DNA of 64,000 nucleotides from Scytalidium lignicola (GCA_002812745.2 NCSJ02000021.1:1-64000), one strand, 5' to 3'; shown: positions 35,352-46,410, numbered from the stretch's first letter. Made by a program: numbers and translations. The notes: generated by a model not told the origin, from the letters alone.

Positions 35352-36421
35352 ATGTCTTCTGTGAAAACACGAAGACAGGCTTCTCTGATTGCAAGTCCCA
35401 AGACTCCTAAGACGCCTTCGCCTGTATCAGCAGTTGATGAAGCAGCTATGAACGGGAACGGAACGGTTCGTAATGGATCGAAGGAGGAGGATGATTATCC
35501 TAGGGAGAACATCTTCGTATTCATACCCAATATCATCGGTTAGTATATTCGTTAGCATACGAATTGTGCGTAGCACTTAGGAGCTAATGCAATAACAGGT
35601 TACAGTAGAATTGTCCTAGCTCTTGCTTCCCTCTATTACATGCCTCTTCATCCTCGAACCTGCTCTCTTCTATACAGCATATCATGTCTGCTTGATGCCC
35701 TCGATGGCTATGCTGCGCGTCGATATGAACAATCAACTCGCTTTGGTGCTGTCCTCGATATGGTGACGGACCGCTGTACTACATCATGTTTACTTGTCTT
35801 CCTCGCTTCCGCCTTCCCGAGATGGTCTCTTATTTTCCAGGGCCTTATCTCCCTAGATCTGGCCAGTCATTATATCCATATGTATGCGACACTCATCATG
35901 GGTGGCTCGGAACAAAGCCACAAGAAGGTTGATAAGGGAAGAAGCTTCCTGCTAAATTTGTACTATACGAATAAGGCACGTGGACCAGACTATTCCTTTT
36001 TATTTGTTGAGATTGTCTACTAACTCCATTGCAGGTAGTCTTATTTATCTGCTGTTGTCTTAACGAAGTCTTCTTCATTGCTCTTTACCTCCTCTCCTTC
36101 TCCTCACCTTACCTTACTCCATCTCTTCTGCAAGCCGCGGGCGTATCTGAAGGTGCCGCTGGCTCTAATCAACCCGTCCATCCAGCGGTCTCTTTATTCG
36201 CCAACCCACACAGTGCAGCAGCTCTAGAACTAGCGCGTGCGAACAAGATGGACTCGACGGTCCCGTGGATCATTGCGGGGATCAGCTTCCCTGTTATGGC
36301 CTTCAAGCAGATTGTCAATGTCATACAATTAGTCAAGGCCAGCCAATGGTTGGCAGAGGGAGATGTGGAGATGAGGAGGGCGCAGGGACTACCAAGGAAG
36401 AGCAACAAGAAGAGAAACTAA
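35352..36421 (+). CDS. pis1: CDP-diacylglycerol--inositol 3-phosphatidyltransferase (PI synthase)
   Basis: Makes phosphatidylinositol from CDP-diacylglycerol and myo-inositol in the ER membrane. Three exons (35352-35538, 35599-35975, 36035-36421) give 316 residues. The full CDP-alcohol phosphotransferase motif D-G-x2-A-R-x8-G-x3-D-x3-D is present (D98, G99, A102, R103, G112, D116, D120). Hydrophobic helices flank it, and the tail is basic (RKSNKKRN). The ATG at 35352 has context AAAGATG; the longer frame starts at a TTG. The second intron (35976-36034) is unusual: its donor is AAG|GCACGT, i.e. a GC-AG intron, with a strong branch site CTACTAAC and acceptor TTGCAG. Only this choice gives the expected YYTNK|VVLF join. 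The ~60-residue polar N-terminus is longer than in yeast Pis1. Confidence 0.95.
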
Positions 36422-37455
36422 GTGAACAGTGAAATTGGTAGAGCTAATGGTGGATGTTCCATCAGTTTTTCGAAGCTGACTGGTCTCAAATCNTTTTTTT
36501 TGTGGTGGTCTTCAATTGATCCGAGAGTTGAGATTCGATCTTTAGGATTTTTGATCATATAACTGTTGGGCCTGATCCTTGACCGGGGGGACTGGTCGAT
36601 TCGNTTTTTTTCTTCTTCAGACATTCGTTGTAGCTTTTTACCCCCCCATGTACTACCTTCTTTCTTCTTTTTGTTTATTTTCTTCAGAACTCTAGCCTAG
36701 CTGCGGCATCGTGGGACTAGAAGGATCAAAGGCGTTTGGTGGAGGGAGGAAATCAGCTCTGCCTGGGTGGCCCAATGCGGGGTTCTGAGGGCAAACCATT
36801 AATCATAATTGAGGGGTGGGAAGCTGTGCGTTTCGGGTGCAGCACAAAAACATGAAAAGACTATCGGATGTTCGTTGCACGGCTTAAGGGCCTTGCCTCC
36901 CCCCAGAAATGCAGGGTAGGGTAGGGGTAGAGTAATAGAACAGAACTATCGTATTAGGAATGTACGGTACGGTACGTAAGTACAGTAGTTAAGTGACGTT
37001 GTTGGGTTGGTTGTGAATTGGAAGCCGAGGTGGAGATGGCGTTGTCCATGCCGGAATAATTAATAGGTGCCGGCCCTGCTTAAAGAGAGAGCGAGAGCAA
37101 GAGCATGGAATCACGAAGGAACAAGGACGGAAGTACTTCCGTACCTGCGTTGTGACCCCATCGCGACCTTGGCTTACCGTCCTTCCCTCAATTAGTCCAG
37201 CAGATAATGCAAGTTTGGGGAACCATCGGCTAGACCAGGTTGAACAGGATTAATTACATAACTGATTTCCAATGTCATGCTCATACAGTAGTTATCTCGT
37301 GTTTGGGCATTGCAAGTATTACTACAGTACTACTCTATGGGAAGTGCATTGTAATTAAAACGGACGGATACTTGGTCCTATTCTGGGCTCAGGCACACCC
37401 TAGTGCCCGCTTTACCGGATCCAGGGCGTGCAGTGTGCAGTGTCAGTGAGTGCGT

Positions 37456-37487
37456 GGTGTTGTGTTGTGTTGTGTTATGTCATGTTG
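37456..37487. repeat. TGTTG pentanucleotide microsatellite
   Basis: Several consecutive, slightly imperfect TGTTG units are directly visible in the spacer. Confidence 0.8.
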
Positions 37488-37511
37488 GAAGTCGAGACGA
37501 CCATCTTGGAT

Positions 37512-37554
37512 GGGACTAGACTGGACTGGAACTGGGACTTGGACTTGGACTTGA
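37512..37554. repeat. GGACTT/GGACTG hexamer-like tandem repeat
   Basis: Tandem imperfect GGACTG, GGAACTG and GGACTT words; directly visible simple sequence. Confidence 0.7.
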
Positions 37555-38427
37555 ACGAGACTAGATTTAATTAGAAAAATTCCAGGATCCACGAAAGATA
37601 CGATGCTCGAAGCTCGAGTATACAGTACTCAGCGGTCGGCCGATATCACGCATCGCGGCCATTGGGGTTCGAGATCTTTGGTGGTCGACGGGGTCTGGCT
37701 GCGACCGTCTTTTCTGTCCTCGGGAAGGCTTTTGCGGTCAACCCTCCCCCCTCCCTCCGTGCCCTCTCTCCCCCCCCGGCCCCAATCAGATCGGGAGCTT
37801 ATCGTCCACCGCCAGCGGGCACACAACCTGCGCTTGGCTGCTCTGCTTGGGTGGCACCAAACCAAGGGAAAGAAGAAGGAATGTGGGAGGGGAACTTTTG
37901 GGCCTGGCCTGGGCGTGACACACGGCGCTGGACCGACTTGGGTCTAAAGTAAGACCTGAGACTGGCGAGACAGGCTACGACGCTACAGAAACTACTACCG
38001 CAAGACTAGTCGTTAGTAATAACAACAATCATCACGAATAATACGATATGTACAACGTGCTGCGACTCTTGCGCTTCGCACGCTTCTGACGCTGGCTGCG
38101 CTTGCTGGGCCCGCGCTGCACGCTGCATATCTCCCTCCTAGCTGCAACTCCATTCCCGGCCACCTACCGCCATCCAACTGCTACGTGAAAAGGTCCAAAC
38201 GTAGATCAGCCAAAACGACCCAGAGAGCTGGCGTGCGTCTCTGCTGCAGCGACCTCTGCCCTCCTCTTTCCTTCGTTTTTTTATTATCACGAGCACACCG
38301 TTCTTTTGATCACCAGCCCTCCCGACTCGTTCCTAGGAATGAGTCCAACAATCAAATAAGAAACCAATTCCCGCTGCAGCTTCCCCCCTCGCTCGCTTTT
38401 CATTTCCATCGGCCTGCTCGTGCCACC

Positions 38428-40404
38428 ATGACGGAGACATCTCCCTCTCCCCCGCCTCACAGGCGCTTCTCGCCACAGCCCATCGAAACAACGGTGAGGA
38501 GGAGCAGACGCTTTCCTATCGAGCCCATCGAGACCACCACTCGTAGCCACAAGAAGGAAGAACAACAACAGCCACAACAACAGCCAAAGACAACAGCCCT
38601 CCCGCAGTCAGAGTCAATGCCAATTTCGATTCAAGTCGAGTCTCCTCCCCGCCGACGATTCCTCCCCCAACCAATCGAGACTACCTTCAAGAGCAGCCGA
38701 CTGCAAGTCCCCAATGCCCTCCCAACACCAGATCTTACTCCTATTCGAGTTGCTTCTCCGCTGGCAGAGGAGCCCAAGTCGGAGCTAAAACCTACAAGAC
38801 CGCGATTTACGCCCCAGCTGATCGAAACCTCCAAGAGATCCAAGAGGGCCGGTGATACCCAGCCAGCTACCTTACCTACCGACAAGACTGACATCACTCC
38901 TGGAACAAATCACATATATGTTGAGCGACACAAGAACCGACCGCGAGCTGCCGGGGACACGTTGGCACTTCCAGACATCACGCCTAGAGACTCGCTCTCC
39001 AGCCAAATACAGCCATTGCCCCCTCGGCGGCAGCCCTCCATGCGGCCTCACCCCAACACTAGACACAGCTCGAGACAGAACTCTTTCCAGCCGGAACTGG
39101 AGATCATTGTCTCAGACGAGAATGATACTGAATCAACGGACGATGACGACAATAATGATGCTCCGGAGTCTGTGCCTTCACTCACAGGATCCTTTGGTTC
39201 ATCAGATGATTCAATGATGAGGCAGCAACTTGCTAGGACTCGTGAAAGCTGCGATGATAGGTTTTCGGGCTATCTACTCGCTCTCGCTGCCAAAGCGGCC
39301 GAGAAGCAGCTGCGTGAACAGGCTCTAGCAGCCTTCCCCAACGAAACCTTCCATGAGATTGTCGAGCACTTTTACGACCGAGAGGTCGAATCCACGACAT
39401 CCGATGATAGCTCCATAGAAGCAGTGGGATTGCTGCCCCATGAAGCAAATATCAAAGTCCAGTCGTTACGGAGGCAGTCGTCGGCAGATTGGGCCACCCT
39501 AGAAATGCAGCAACATCAAGAGAATTTAAATCGACTGAGAGAAGATGAGATGCACAAGAAATTAGCAGCCGAGGCTAGAAATCCTAGTTTTAGAGACCCG
39601 TTCTGGAGTAATGGCATGACGGAAAAATCACCATTCGCCAGATTAGACGATCAGCCCATTCTTAATAAAGAAAAGGAGGAAGAACTCCAGCGGATGCGAA
39701 GTGCTGCAAGTCCACCAATGTTGGGAGGAGACATAAAATTCCGAATGTGCCCGTCGCCTAAAGCGACGAAATTTGAAGCCGATCAACCTATTGATATTCA
39801 CTTAAACCGGGTTGACGATGGCGGTGGTCTCTGGGGCGGATACTGCGTGGCAGAGGAAGTTGGAGAATACATCCTCCCACCAATGCTCAAAGGCCCGGAT
39901 ATGCTCCGGACCCCCGATATTGAGCGAGATGATCCATTCTCAACCCTAGATAGTATGATGGAAGGAAGTCCCTCGAGCTCCCGCCCTTCCTCTCAAAGAT
40001 CTAACCACATGGCTTCGGGGCTCGACGAGCGTTTGGCAGCCGAGATGCGCCGTGCAAAAAGGAAGGCTGCCCTCCTCGAAGAATTCAACGATGATTTCGT
40101 CACCCAGGTCTACAACTATCTATCTCTCGGATATCCTGCCCTAGCACGGCAATTTGATGAGGAACTCTCTAAGATCGCAAAGGTGAGTATCTACGAGCTG
40201 AGAATGGACGATGAGAAGAATATCGCACATGGACACATTGGCTTGAAGGAAGCGGATTGTCGGACTGCAAAGCAAAGTGCTAGATGGAAGGCTCTAAAGG
40301 TTTACATCCTTGAATGGGGAATGCAGCACCCTAGCATGGAGAACGAGACTGCCGCACCGAGTGCCTGGGGAGTGAGGGCTAGGAGGGGCAGCTGGGCCAT
40401 ATGA
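38428..40404 (+). CDS. Fungal protein of unknown function with P-Q-P-I-E-T-T repeats
   Basis: Intronless, 658 residues from an ATG in near-ideal context (GCCACCATGA) at 38428; the frame is open further upstream to 38185 but that part is Arg/Ser-rich leader-like sequence. The N-terminal 150 residues contain four copies of a motif of the form R-R-F-x-P-Q-P-I-E-T-T-x-x-S (RRFSPQPIETT, RRFPIEPIETT, RRRFLPQPIETT, RPRFTPQLIET), separated by Pro/Gln-rich linkers. An acidic stretch (~230-255) follows. The C-terminus has a charged coiled-coil-like helix (ERLAAEMRRAKRKAALLEEF, ~535) and a compact helical end (FVTQVYNYLSLGYPALARQF) that is probably a folded domain. I do not recognise a named family. The motif may be a short binding element repeated for avidity; that is inference. 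Confidence 0.82.
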   Translation: MTETSPSPPPHRRFSPQPIETTVRRSRRFPIEPIETTTRSHKKEEQQQPQQQPKTTALPQSESMPISIQVESPPRRRFLPQPIETTFKSSRLQVPNALPTPDLTPIRVASPLAEEPKSELKPTRPRFTPQLIETSKRSKRAGDTQPATLPTDKTDITPGTNHIYVERHKNRPRAAGDTLALPDITPRDSLSSQIQPLPPRRQPSMRPHPNTRHSSRQNSFQPELEIIVSDENDTESTDDDDNNDAPESVPSLTGSFGSSDDSMMRQQLARTRESCDDRFSGYLLALAAKAAEKQLREQALAAFPNETFHEIVEHFYDREVESTTSDDSSIEAVGLLPHEANIKVQSLRRQSSADWATLEMQQHQENLNRLREDEMHKKLAAEARNPSFRDPFWSNGMTEKSPFARLDDQPILNKEKEEELQRMRSAASPPMLGGDIKFRMCPSPKATKFEADQPIDIHLNRVDDGGGLWGGYCVAEEVGEYILPPMLKGPDMLRTPDIERDDPFSTLDSMMEGSPSSSRPSSQRSNHMASGLDERLAAEMRRAKRKAALLEEFNDDFVTQVYNYLSLGYPALARQFDEELSKIAKVSIYELRMDDEKNIAHGHIGLKEADCRTAKQSARWKALKVYILEWGMQHPSMENETAAPSAWGVRARRGSWAI

Positions 40405-42071
40405 TATGGCTGGGTTTTATGATTTTACGTTCACATCTTCCTTTTTAATTCCGCTTTCCCTTCATGAAAAAAATTATTTGCTTTTAGTGGGGTTCAAGGT
40501 TAGACTTGAGATTTGGAAAAAGGGACAAATTTGTTCCCGGTGCTGGTTGAAGAGAAAGACCGATTCTTTTGCTTTTTTTGGCGCATCGTTTTTAAACCAA
40601 GCCGGCGAGCGAGAACTACAGCTGCTTTGTTTTTTACTCTTACTTTTTTTCAACTCCCTTGAAAGAGGGCCTACTGCCTTTTTTCCCTATTTCTTCTTGT
40701 ACACTTTTGTTTCCTTTGCCCTGGTTTTACTTTTTTCAGCTCTAAAACAATCGGAAGCGCCGCACGTGGCACGCCGATAACTGCGTTGGAGAGAGGGATA
40801 GATTATTAACGACCGTTACGATTAAGATAGGCATTTTTAGCATTAAAACAAAAGGCGTACTGGTGTTTTTTACGCTTATTATGGAACGGGATTGATTGCT
40901 TAACGAAATAATTATTCTTATTATCTTTACAGAAACGCCTGGTTCATTTAATATTGGGTTGTGATGAGATCGCGTGGTCATGCTTTTATGTAGGCATGTA
41001 TTTTTTGTATCTATACATTCCATACGGAACAAGGCGGATATAGACTCGGATGTATAAAAAAATTACTTTAGATATGATACTATTAGATGATTGGTGAGTA
41101 ATAGGGNTTTTTTTGTGCTGACTTGTTGAAATTGAAATTGACTATAGTGCAGTAAAGATAGTACTTCTTACTACAAGAAGACTACTGTTGTAAGAGTAGT
41201 AACACCATCACNAAAAAAAGATGCCATTCTAGGGAGAGATACTCACGCATGGGCACCACACCATACCACACAACCCCAGGATAAATAAATTCCCTCATCA
41301 GATAAGTACTTGCTTGTACAGTACATCTAGAATCTAGACCCCTCCCCAGCAACACACACACAGACACATTCTCCCGAAATCCCCAAAAAAGGGCGAATTG
41401 CCTGACGCAAGCATTGCCGGGGGGGAGAGGCCCCACTATCTTAACCCGTGGGACCATAACAGAAGAGACAACAATTTCATCATTTCTCCGATATCGTTTT
41501 TTTACATACCTCCGAGTTTTTTACAACGACTGGTTTGCTAGATGGGCCCAGTACTGACTTCACACGTATGTATATGTGTGTGTGTGTGTCCTAGCTGTAT
41601 CATTTTTTTTTTAATAATTTTTTTTATATNTGGTTTTTACCCTCAAAAGGGGGGCCTAGAGCTTGAATGTGGAGGGAGGGGAGGGGGCGGGACGGGATAT
41701 CGGGTATAACTGCTGTATCAGAGAAGATAAAAAAAGTTAAAACAGTAAACCCTTGTTCCTAGTAAATCTTGGGAGTACAATAAAAAAGATAAGAATACCC
41801 TATGTGGCAGTACTGTAGCCAAATGCAATGCAGCCATAAAACGAAACAAAACAACAACGGAAAAAAAGGAAAAAGGTGGTGTGGTGAGCTGTGGTTGGTA
41901 TCGTCGTCCGTCGCGATAGTGGGGCAGAGGGGGGATTTTTCTTCTTCTTGTCAATGACGGTAATGATGACTTATGTCGAGATGAGGTGAGCCTGCATAAT
42001 CAGTGAGAGAGAAGAAAAAGAAAAGAAAAATGTGTTAAAGGTTGGACCAATCGAGAAAGGGTGGTCTCGTG
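40405..42071. other. 1.7-kb spacer, simple-sequence rich
   Basis: 3' region of the repeat protein and of the APH gene. Holds isolated N at 41107, 41212 and 41630, a TG microsatellite, and TACAGTAC/CAGTACTGTA palindromes (41316-41324, 41808-41817). Frames here have no domains. Confidence 0.55.
41565..41590. repeat. (TG)n microsatellite
   Basis: Alternating TG run preceded by TATG units; directly visible. Confidence 0.8.
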
Positions 42072-42971
42072 TCACCCTTGGCAGAATGGCAGCACTCTCT
42101 CTTCAGCAATACGGCTGGCTTTAGAAGAAGACATCAAGAAACTAGCAGAGTTCTTAAATTTGTCAATCCATTGATATGCCATTCCAGGCTCGTCGAACTG
42201 CTCCCATAGAGCACGTTCAGCTGTCAACTCATCATCATATCTTGTTACACTATCCTTAAACTCAGAGTACCAATCGGGTATGTTAAGAAGTCCATAATGT
42301 GCCTTTGTATATTCCCAGTACTCTGGATACCAGCCTGCAAATGCCCAGTCAACTATCGCAGCGATTTTACCATTTCTCACAATGATATTTCGCTGCGCGA
42401 GGTCCGAATGTGAAAAGACACTCCGATATTGACGGGAATGACAGGTTGTGACTTGGTCACCATACACTTGTGTGCAATTGTCTAGTGCAATATGTCCACG
42501 GAGAAAAGAATGGAAGTCTCTGTGATTATCAAATGGCCCAAAAGGAGTAGTTCCTACCCGGTAGTCAAGAGGGCGATGGAGGTCTGCCGATGCTACTAGT
42601 TCTTCTTTCGGTGGCATAAGATTTCGAAGCTGTACAATGAAGCCAGCCAGTTCTTTAACAACCGACTTTTTCTCATCTTGAGATAAATGGCCGCCCACCC
42701 ACGCTTCTTCAAGAGTTTCCCCCTTGATATAATCCATTTCAATGTAGAGTTTTCCAAGATAAGTATAAGTTGAATACACATTTGGCACAGGTATTGAGGT
42801 GTTCTGGGAGACGTATTTCATCGCCTCAAGTTCTGCTAATTGACACGGACCCTTAATTACCCTTCCTCTACTGATTCGGAAAACAGTTGGTCCTAGAGCT
42901 TTAAATATTTTCTGGCCAACCCAAAGCCGAACTTGTAAAGGAATATTTTGCTCGAGAGTAGATGAGGTCAT
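42072..42971 (-). CDS. APH/choline-kinase-like phosphotransferase family protein
   Basis: Intronless, 299 residues, ATG at 42971. Follows the fungal aminoglycoside-phosphotransferase-fold pattern: short N-lobe with the probable ATP Lys (GRVIKGP, K40) and EMDYIKGETLEEAW (~78-91); Brenner motif FSHSDLAQRNIIV (H188, D190, N195); and the metal Asp in IAAIVDWAFAGWYPEYWEY (D208). All catalytic positions are present, with Ser in place of the usual Gly in H-x-D. Such genes are expanded in filamentous fungi, often near secondary-metabolism or accessory loci, and their substrates are mostly unknown; antibiotic resistance should not be inferred. It neighbours the decaying permease block. Confidence 0.87.
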   Translation of the reverse strand: MTSSTLEQNIPLQVRLWVGQKIFKALGPTVFRISRGRVIKGPCQLAELEAMKYVSQNTSIPVPNVYSTYTYLGKLYIEMDYIKGETLEEAWVGGHLSQDEKKSVVKELAGFIVQLRNLMPPKEELVASADLHRPLDYRVGTTPFGPFDNHRDFHSFLRGHIALDNCTQVYGDQVTTCHSRQYRSVFSHSDLAQRNIIVRNGKIAAIVDWAFAGWYPEYWEYTKAHYGLLNIPDWYSEFKDSVTRYDDELTAERALWEQFDEPGMAYQWIDKFKNSASFLMSSSKASRIAEERVLPFCQG

Positions 42972-43512
42972 AATGCTAGTTAATGAGTTATGGCAAATAC
43001 TCAGGATCTAGTATTTGTTATCGAGATATAATTAGTTATTAACAAGTGAGAAAGAACGTAAGTAAGGAACTAAAGTGTTTTTAATCTAGCCGATACTTGA
43101 ACATAGCTAGTTGAGTCTTTAAGCGAAGACATAGGCTGTCAACTCGACGAGGTCAAGTCTTTTGCGATTTTGAAGTAGTATACAAATTATAATCTAATAA
43201 AGTTGTAATATATACAATTTTAAAGGAATTTAATAATTATTAAATTTATCAGATCGTTGGTAGCTTAGAGGTGGTTCAAGTTATGACGATTTTGGTGGTT
43301 GAGATGTTTGCGTGTATTTAGGTAAATGCTGTGTGTATTTAAGTATCCCCTTAAGTTTTCTTTACTTTTATAAAAAATAAAGATAGCCGGATTCCGCGCC
43401 AGTCTCTCAGGCTGTCAGGGTACTACTATAGCCATTCGAGAAGGTCGTTTCTCTCTTCATAAAACACTCCATGTCGTGTGAAGCTGCTGCGATTTGCTAT
43501 TTACTACGCTAT
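42972..43512. other. AT-rich spacer
   Basis: 541 bp, clearly AT-rich around 43160-43260, between the APH start and the 3' end of the permease pseudogene. No gene seen. Confidence 0.55.
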
Positions 43513-45329
43513 TCATCGGCCGATATATTTAATCTCGAGCGTCCTCAAAATGGGGTATGCTATCAGTACCGAAACTAAAGTGAGCTCATCACCCACGTCT
43601 CCACCGTACAAGCCAACCTTCTTCGCCACGGGAGCCACATACTTAAAACCACATCAGTAGAACGTTACGCCAATGAGAGGGGACATACTTACCCAAGTCT
43701 GGTCCATTCCTAGGAACGAGAAGCCAATTCCAATCAGGAGGGATGCGGTTCCTGCTAAACCCCAGGGCATGCGTTTCTGATCCTGCCACGCACTCACGTC
43801 GTAGCCCCCGAGCTGTGGACGGAACCAGAAATGCTCAATGCATAAGATCTCAGCAAATGCGAGAGTCCAATAGCCTAGCATTGACAGGAGGTTATTGATG
43901 ATAGTCTCGAGGATATTGCGGCCACCGTACGCCAGGGCAAATGTGGCCGCTGACAGAAGCGCACACCAGACGGAGCGCGGGACGGCGATGAAATGCTTCC
44001 CCAGGAGTTGGATCGACAAGGCGCTCGAGTAGATGTTGGCGATGACGTTGCCGACTGTGCAATTATCAGATCCTACATCCAAATGCTTGCAGAAGAGAGA
44101 GAGAGGCTATTCTTACGAAAAGATAGGACAAAGATGATGCAGGCAAACTTTCCCCATCCTACAGGAGGCGACATGGTTGCCAGGATTAAACCCCCTACCC
44201 CCTCTTCGTCATAAAGGGTAGATAGATGCTCGTTGGCCATAACAATGCCGCCAAAATAATTGCCCAGGATTCCCACAAATATCGTCGGAATGACCAGGCC
44301 AAAATACGTCAATCCAAACACGAGCCACTTGCTGGTCTGCACGGGGTAGTGGACATAGTAATCGCCCGCAATGGGACACCACGAGCAGCATACGCCGAAG
44401 ATGACGGCAAAGTAGGACAGGCACGCGCCGCTATAGTCGATGCCTGCCTCGAGGTTCAGGCCCGGCGTGGGCGTGAAATACTTGGCCGACTGACCCCACA
44501 GGACACAAATCAAGACAAAGGCGACGAGCCAGGCATATCGCTCGTAGTGATGGATGATGGCATAGCCAAAGAAGGAGATCACAAAGGCGACGACCACAAT
44601 GATGACGATCCCGACCACGAGGGGCAGGCTGCCGCCCGACACGGCACGCAGCACCTGGCCTCCGACGATGCTGGAGATGGTGGCATAGCCAATGTTGACG
44701 ATAACGTTGAGGACACTACACAACTTGGCTCCCCAGATGCCCATGGAGTAGCGAGCGACGGCGATCTAGCGCAGGCCGGTGGGAGGGCTAAGCGTAGCCG
44801 TAAAGGCAGGAGCCGTCGATCCGATGATGGTAGCGAAGACGGTAAGGATGATGGAAACGTGGATGGAGAGCCCAAATAGAGGGCCGAGCATGCCGATTGG
44901 GATCAGGGTAGGGCTGAAGAGGAGGGAAAACCAAAACAGGAGCATCTAGTCGATTGTCAGACACCGTACCTTTCCACACGCATGACGCCTCCGTGATGTT
45001 GTGTAACGTGAATGCATCTTGCACACCCAAACGTCTGTGGAGGGGGGAGGGGGGATTAAAGGGGCATTTACATTAAGCTTCTGCGGCGGCCGACGTTGAT
45101 TCTCAGGCACGCGTTCAACCCCCATGGCCTCAAACTCGGTGGATCGATGGATGCGCTTCTCTACACGGGCGAGGAAGCGTAGGATGCCATTTCTCTCACG
45201 GATGGCGATGACCTGGGCGTCGTCGGGATCGCCAGCAATAGCAGCGGCGTCTTGCTCGGTCGAGGCATCGTCAACAGGCTGTGTATGAGGTAGTGGGCTC
45301 TGCTTCTCCAAGTCTATAGCATTCACCAT
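43513..45329 (-). pseudogene. NCS1 purine-cytosine permease (Fcy2-like), interrupted by one in-frame TAG
   Basis: Four exons (45329-45072, 44945-44117, 44054-43693, 43641-43513) join to 526 codons. Introns of 126, 62 and 51 nt have good donors (GTAAAT, GTAAGA, GTAAGT), a CTGAC branch in the first, and AG acceptors. The product would be a ~12-helix symporter of the fungal purine-cytosine permease subgroup: N-tail with GVERVPENQRRPPQKLN, then MLLFWFSLLFSPTLIPIGML, SPPTGLR|IAVARYSMGIWGAKL, SWCPIAGDYYVHYP and a C-terminal end in IKYIGR. At 44766-44768 (codon 146) TAG stands between TGLR and IAVARY, where relatives have Gln (CAG). This would truncate the protein in an early helix. All other splice and frame signals are intact, so the lesion is recent, a sequencing error, or a natural null allele. 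Confidence 0.85.
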
Positions 45330-46045
45330 GAAGAGGAAGAGGAAGGAGGAGTGTTCCGTCGAGATATGCGGCACACAACATAGGCGGAAGATAGGCAAGG
45401 AATGGAGCAAGAAAGGAAGCGGAAGAGAGTTTAGGTCATACGTGGTGGGAGGATAAATCTCCCGCCTCTCGTAAGTTGATCCGTTTCGCTGGAAGAAGCT
45501 GGGACCAACAATATGATATGTATGAAACTGAGATTTGGCTACTTGCGAGGGGAGGAAATGATTATATCCATAGAAACCCCCCACCCGAAGGAGGGGGACA
45601 TTGTCAGCCACTGAGGTTGGTGATGAGCACGTATTGGCTGCAGTTGCACCCAACAGGATGGTACCCAGTAGCTTTCGCATCCAGGGGGCACGTCCCACCC
45701 AATTAGAGGGATGTAGTCGGAAATGCTCTAACAGCCCCTCCCGGATCCACATCCGCGCAATGGCGCCGTGCTCGCTAACCTAGTCCCCGCCATCCCGCAC
45801 TCCCCTTACCTAGTCGTGAGCTAGAGTAGCTTGTTAGATTGTTGGATTGCAATGCAAGGGATCGCAAGTTCAAGAATATATTCAGGCCAATCTCCAGCCT
45901 GGTACGGGTCGCTCAATCATTATTACGCGGCGAGAGCGTGTTGACGATCCAATGAAGCAATGACGGGCGGACGGCTCGTGGAATCGTGGACGTGGTGCGC
46001 TGTTGCAAGTCGTCTGATCTTAGTTTTGCGCTGGTGAATACTACC
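45330..46045. other. Spacer upstream of the permease
   Basis: 5' region of the permease pseudogene. Frames here lack domains and overlap one another on both strands. Confidence 0.5.
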
Positions 46046-46049
46046 TGTT

Positions 46050-46410
46050 AGATCTGGTACGAGATCTCGAAAGCCGAGCGATGTGACTTCGACAACGTTG
46101 ATGTGACTTGGTAGTATTTCGCAGGCGATACGGCTGGGGGGATGGGCGCTATTATCAGTTTGAGGATTATGATGCTGATCACCTTTGTAAGACTTTTGCG
46201 GCTACTCAGCCCTAGCCGTTATGCTTAACGATGCGCAGGACTTCTACCCCAATGTGATCGTCTAGGTGAATATCCAGGAGAAGCATCCCTTCACGAACAT
46301 TCTCCCCCCAACGGGCACCGCCGGCATGACCCCCGCCGATATCGCGGACCGCATCTACGGGAGCAAGATCACCTTCACCATCAAGAAGTCGATGCCCATA
46401 GCCCAGTGAG
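46050..46410 (+). pseudogene. Unidentified decayed coding relic
   Basis: Coding-like, GC-rich sequence broken by stops. From 46239 a frame reads DFYPNVIV, then TAG (46263-46265), then VNIQEKHPFTNILPPTG and MTPADIADRIYGSKITFTIK, ending at TGA at 46408-46410. Upstream, separate pieces read YEISKAERCDFDNVDV and YGWGDGRYYQFEDYDADHL. A plausible intron (GTAAGA donor at 46186; acceptor GCGCAG at 46238) would join the latter to DFYPN. The wobble positions of the 3' part are C/G-rich, as in real fungal exons. I do not recognise the family. At least two stops or frame breaks make it non-functional as it stands. Confidence 0.4.

Larger units (their letters stand above)
36422..38427. other. 2-kb spacer and leader upstream of the repeat protein
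   Basis: No gene supported. Contains two homopolymer-linked N (36493, 36604), TGTTG and GGACTT microsatellites (37456-37487, 37512-37554), TACAGTAC motifs (37323-37330, 37619-37629), and a GC-rich stretch around 38060-38125. An upstream ATG at 38048 opens a 13-codon frame ending at 38089, a possible uORF if transcribed. Confidence 0.5.

Noticed and set aside
38185..38427. Upstream extension of the P-Q-P-I-E-T-T protein by 81 codons
   Set aside because: The downstream ATG at 38428 has a near-perfect context and starts a protein-like sequence; the extension is leader-like and lies in a region with other upstream ATGs.
44226..44879. 217-codon plus-strand frame opposite the permease pseudogene
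   Set aside because: It is the antisense shadow of a GC-rich membrane-protein exon; its Asp/Gly/His-rich composition follows from the hydrophobic codons on the other strand.
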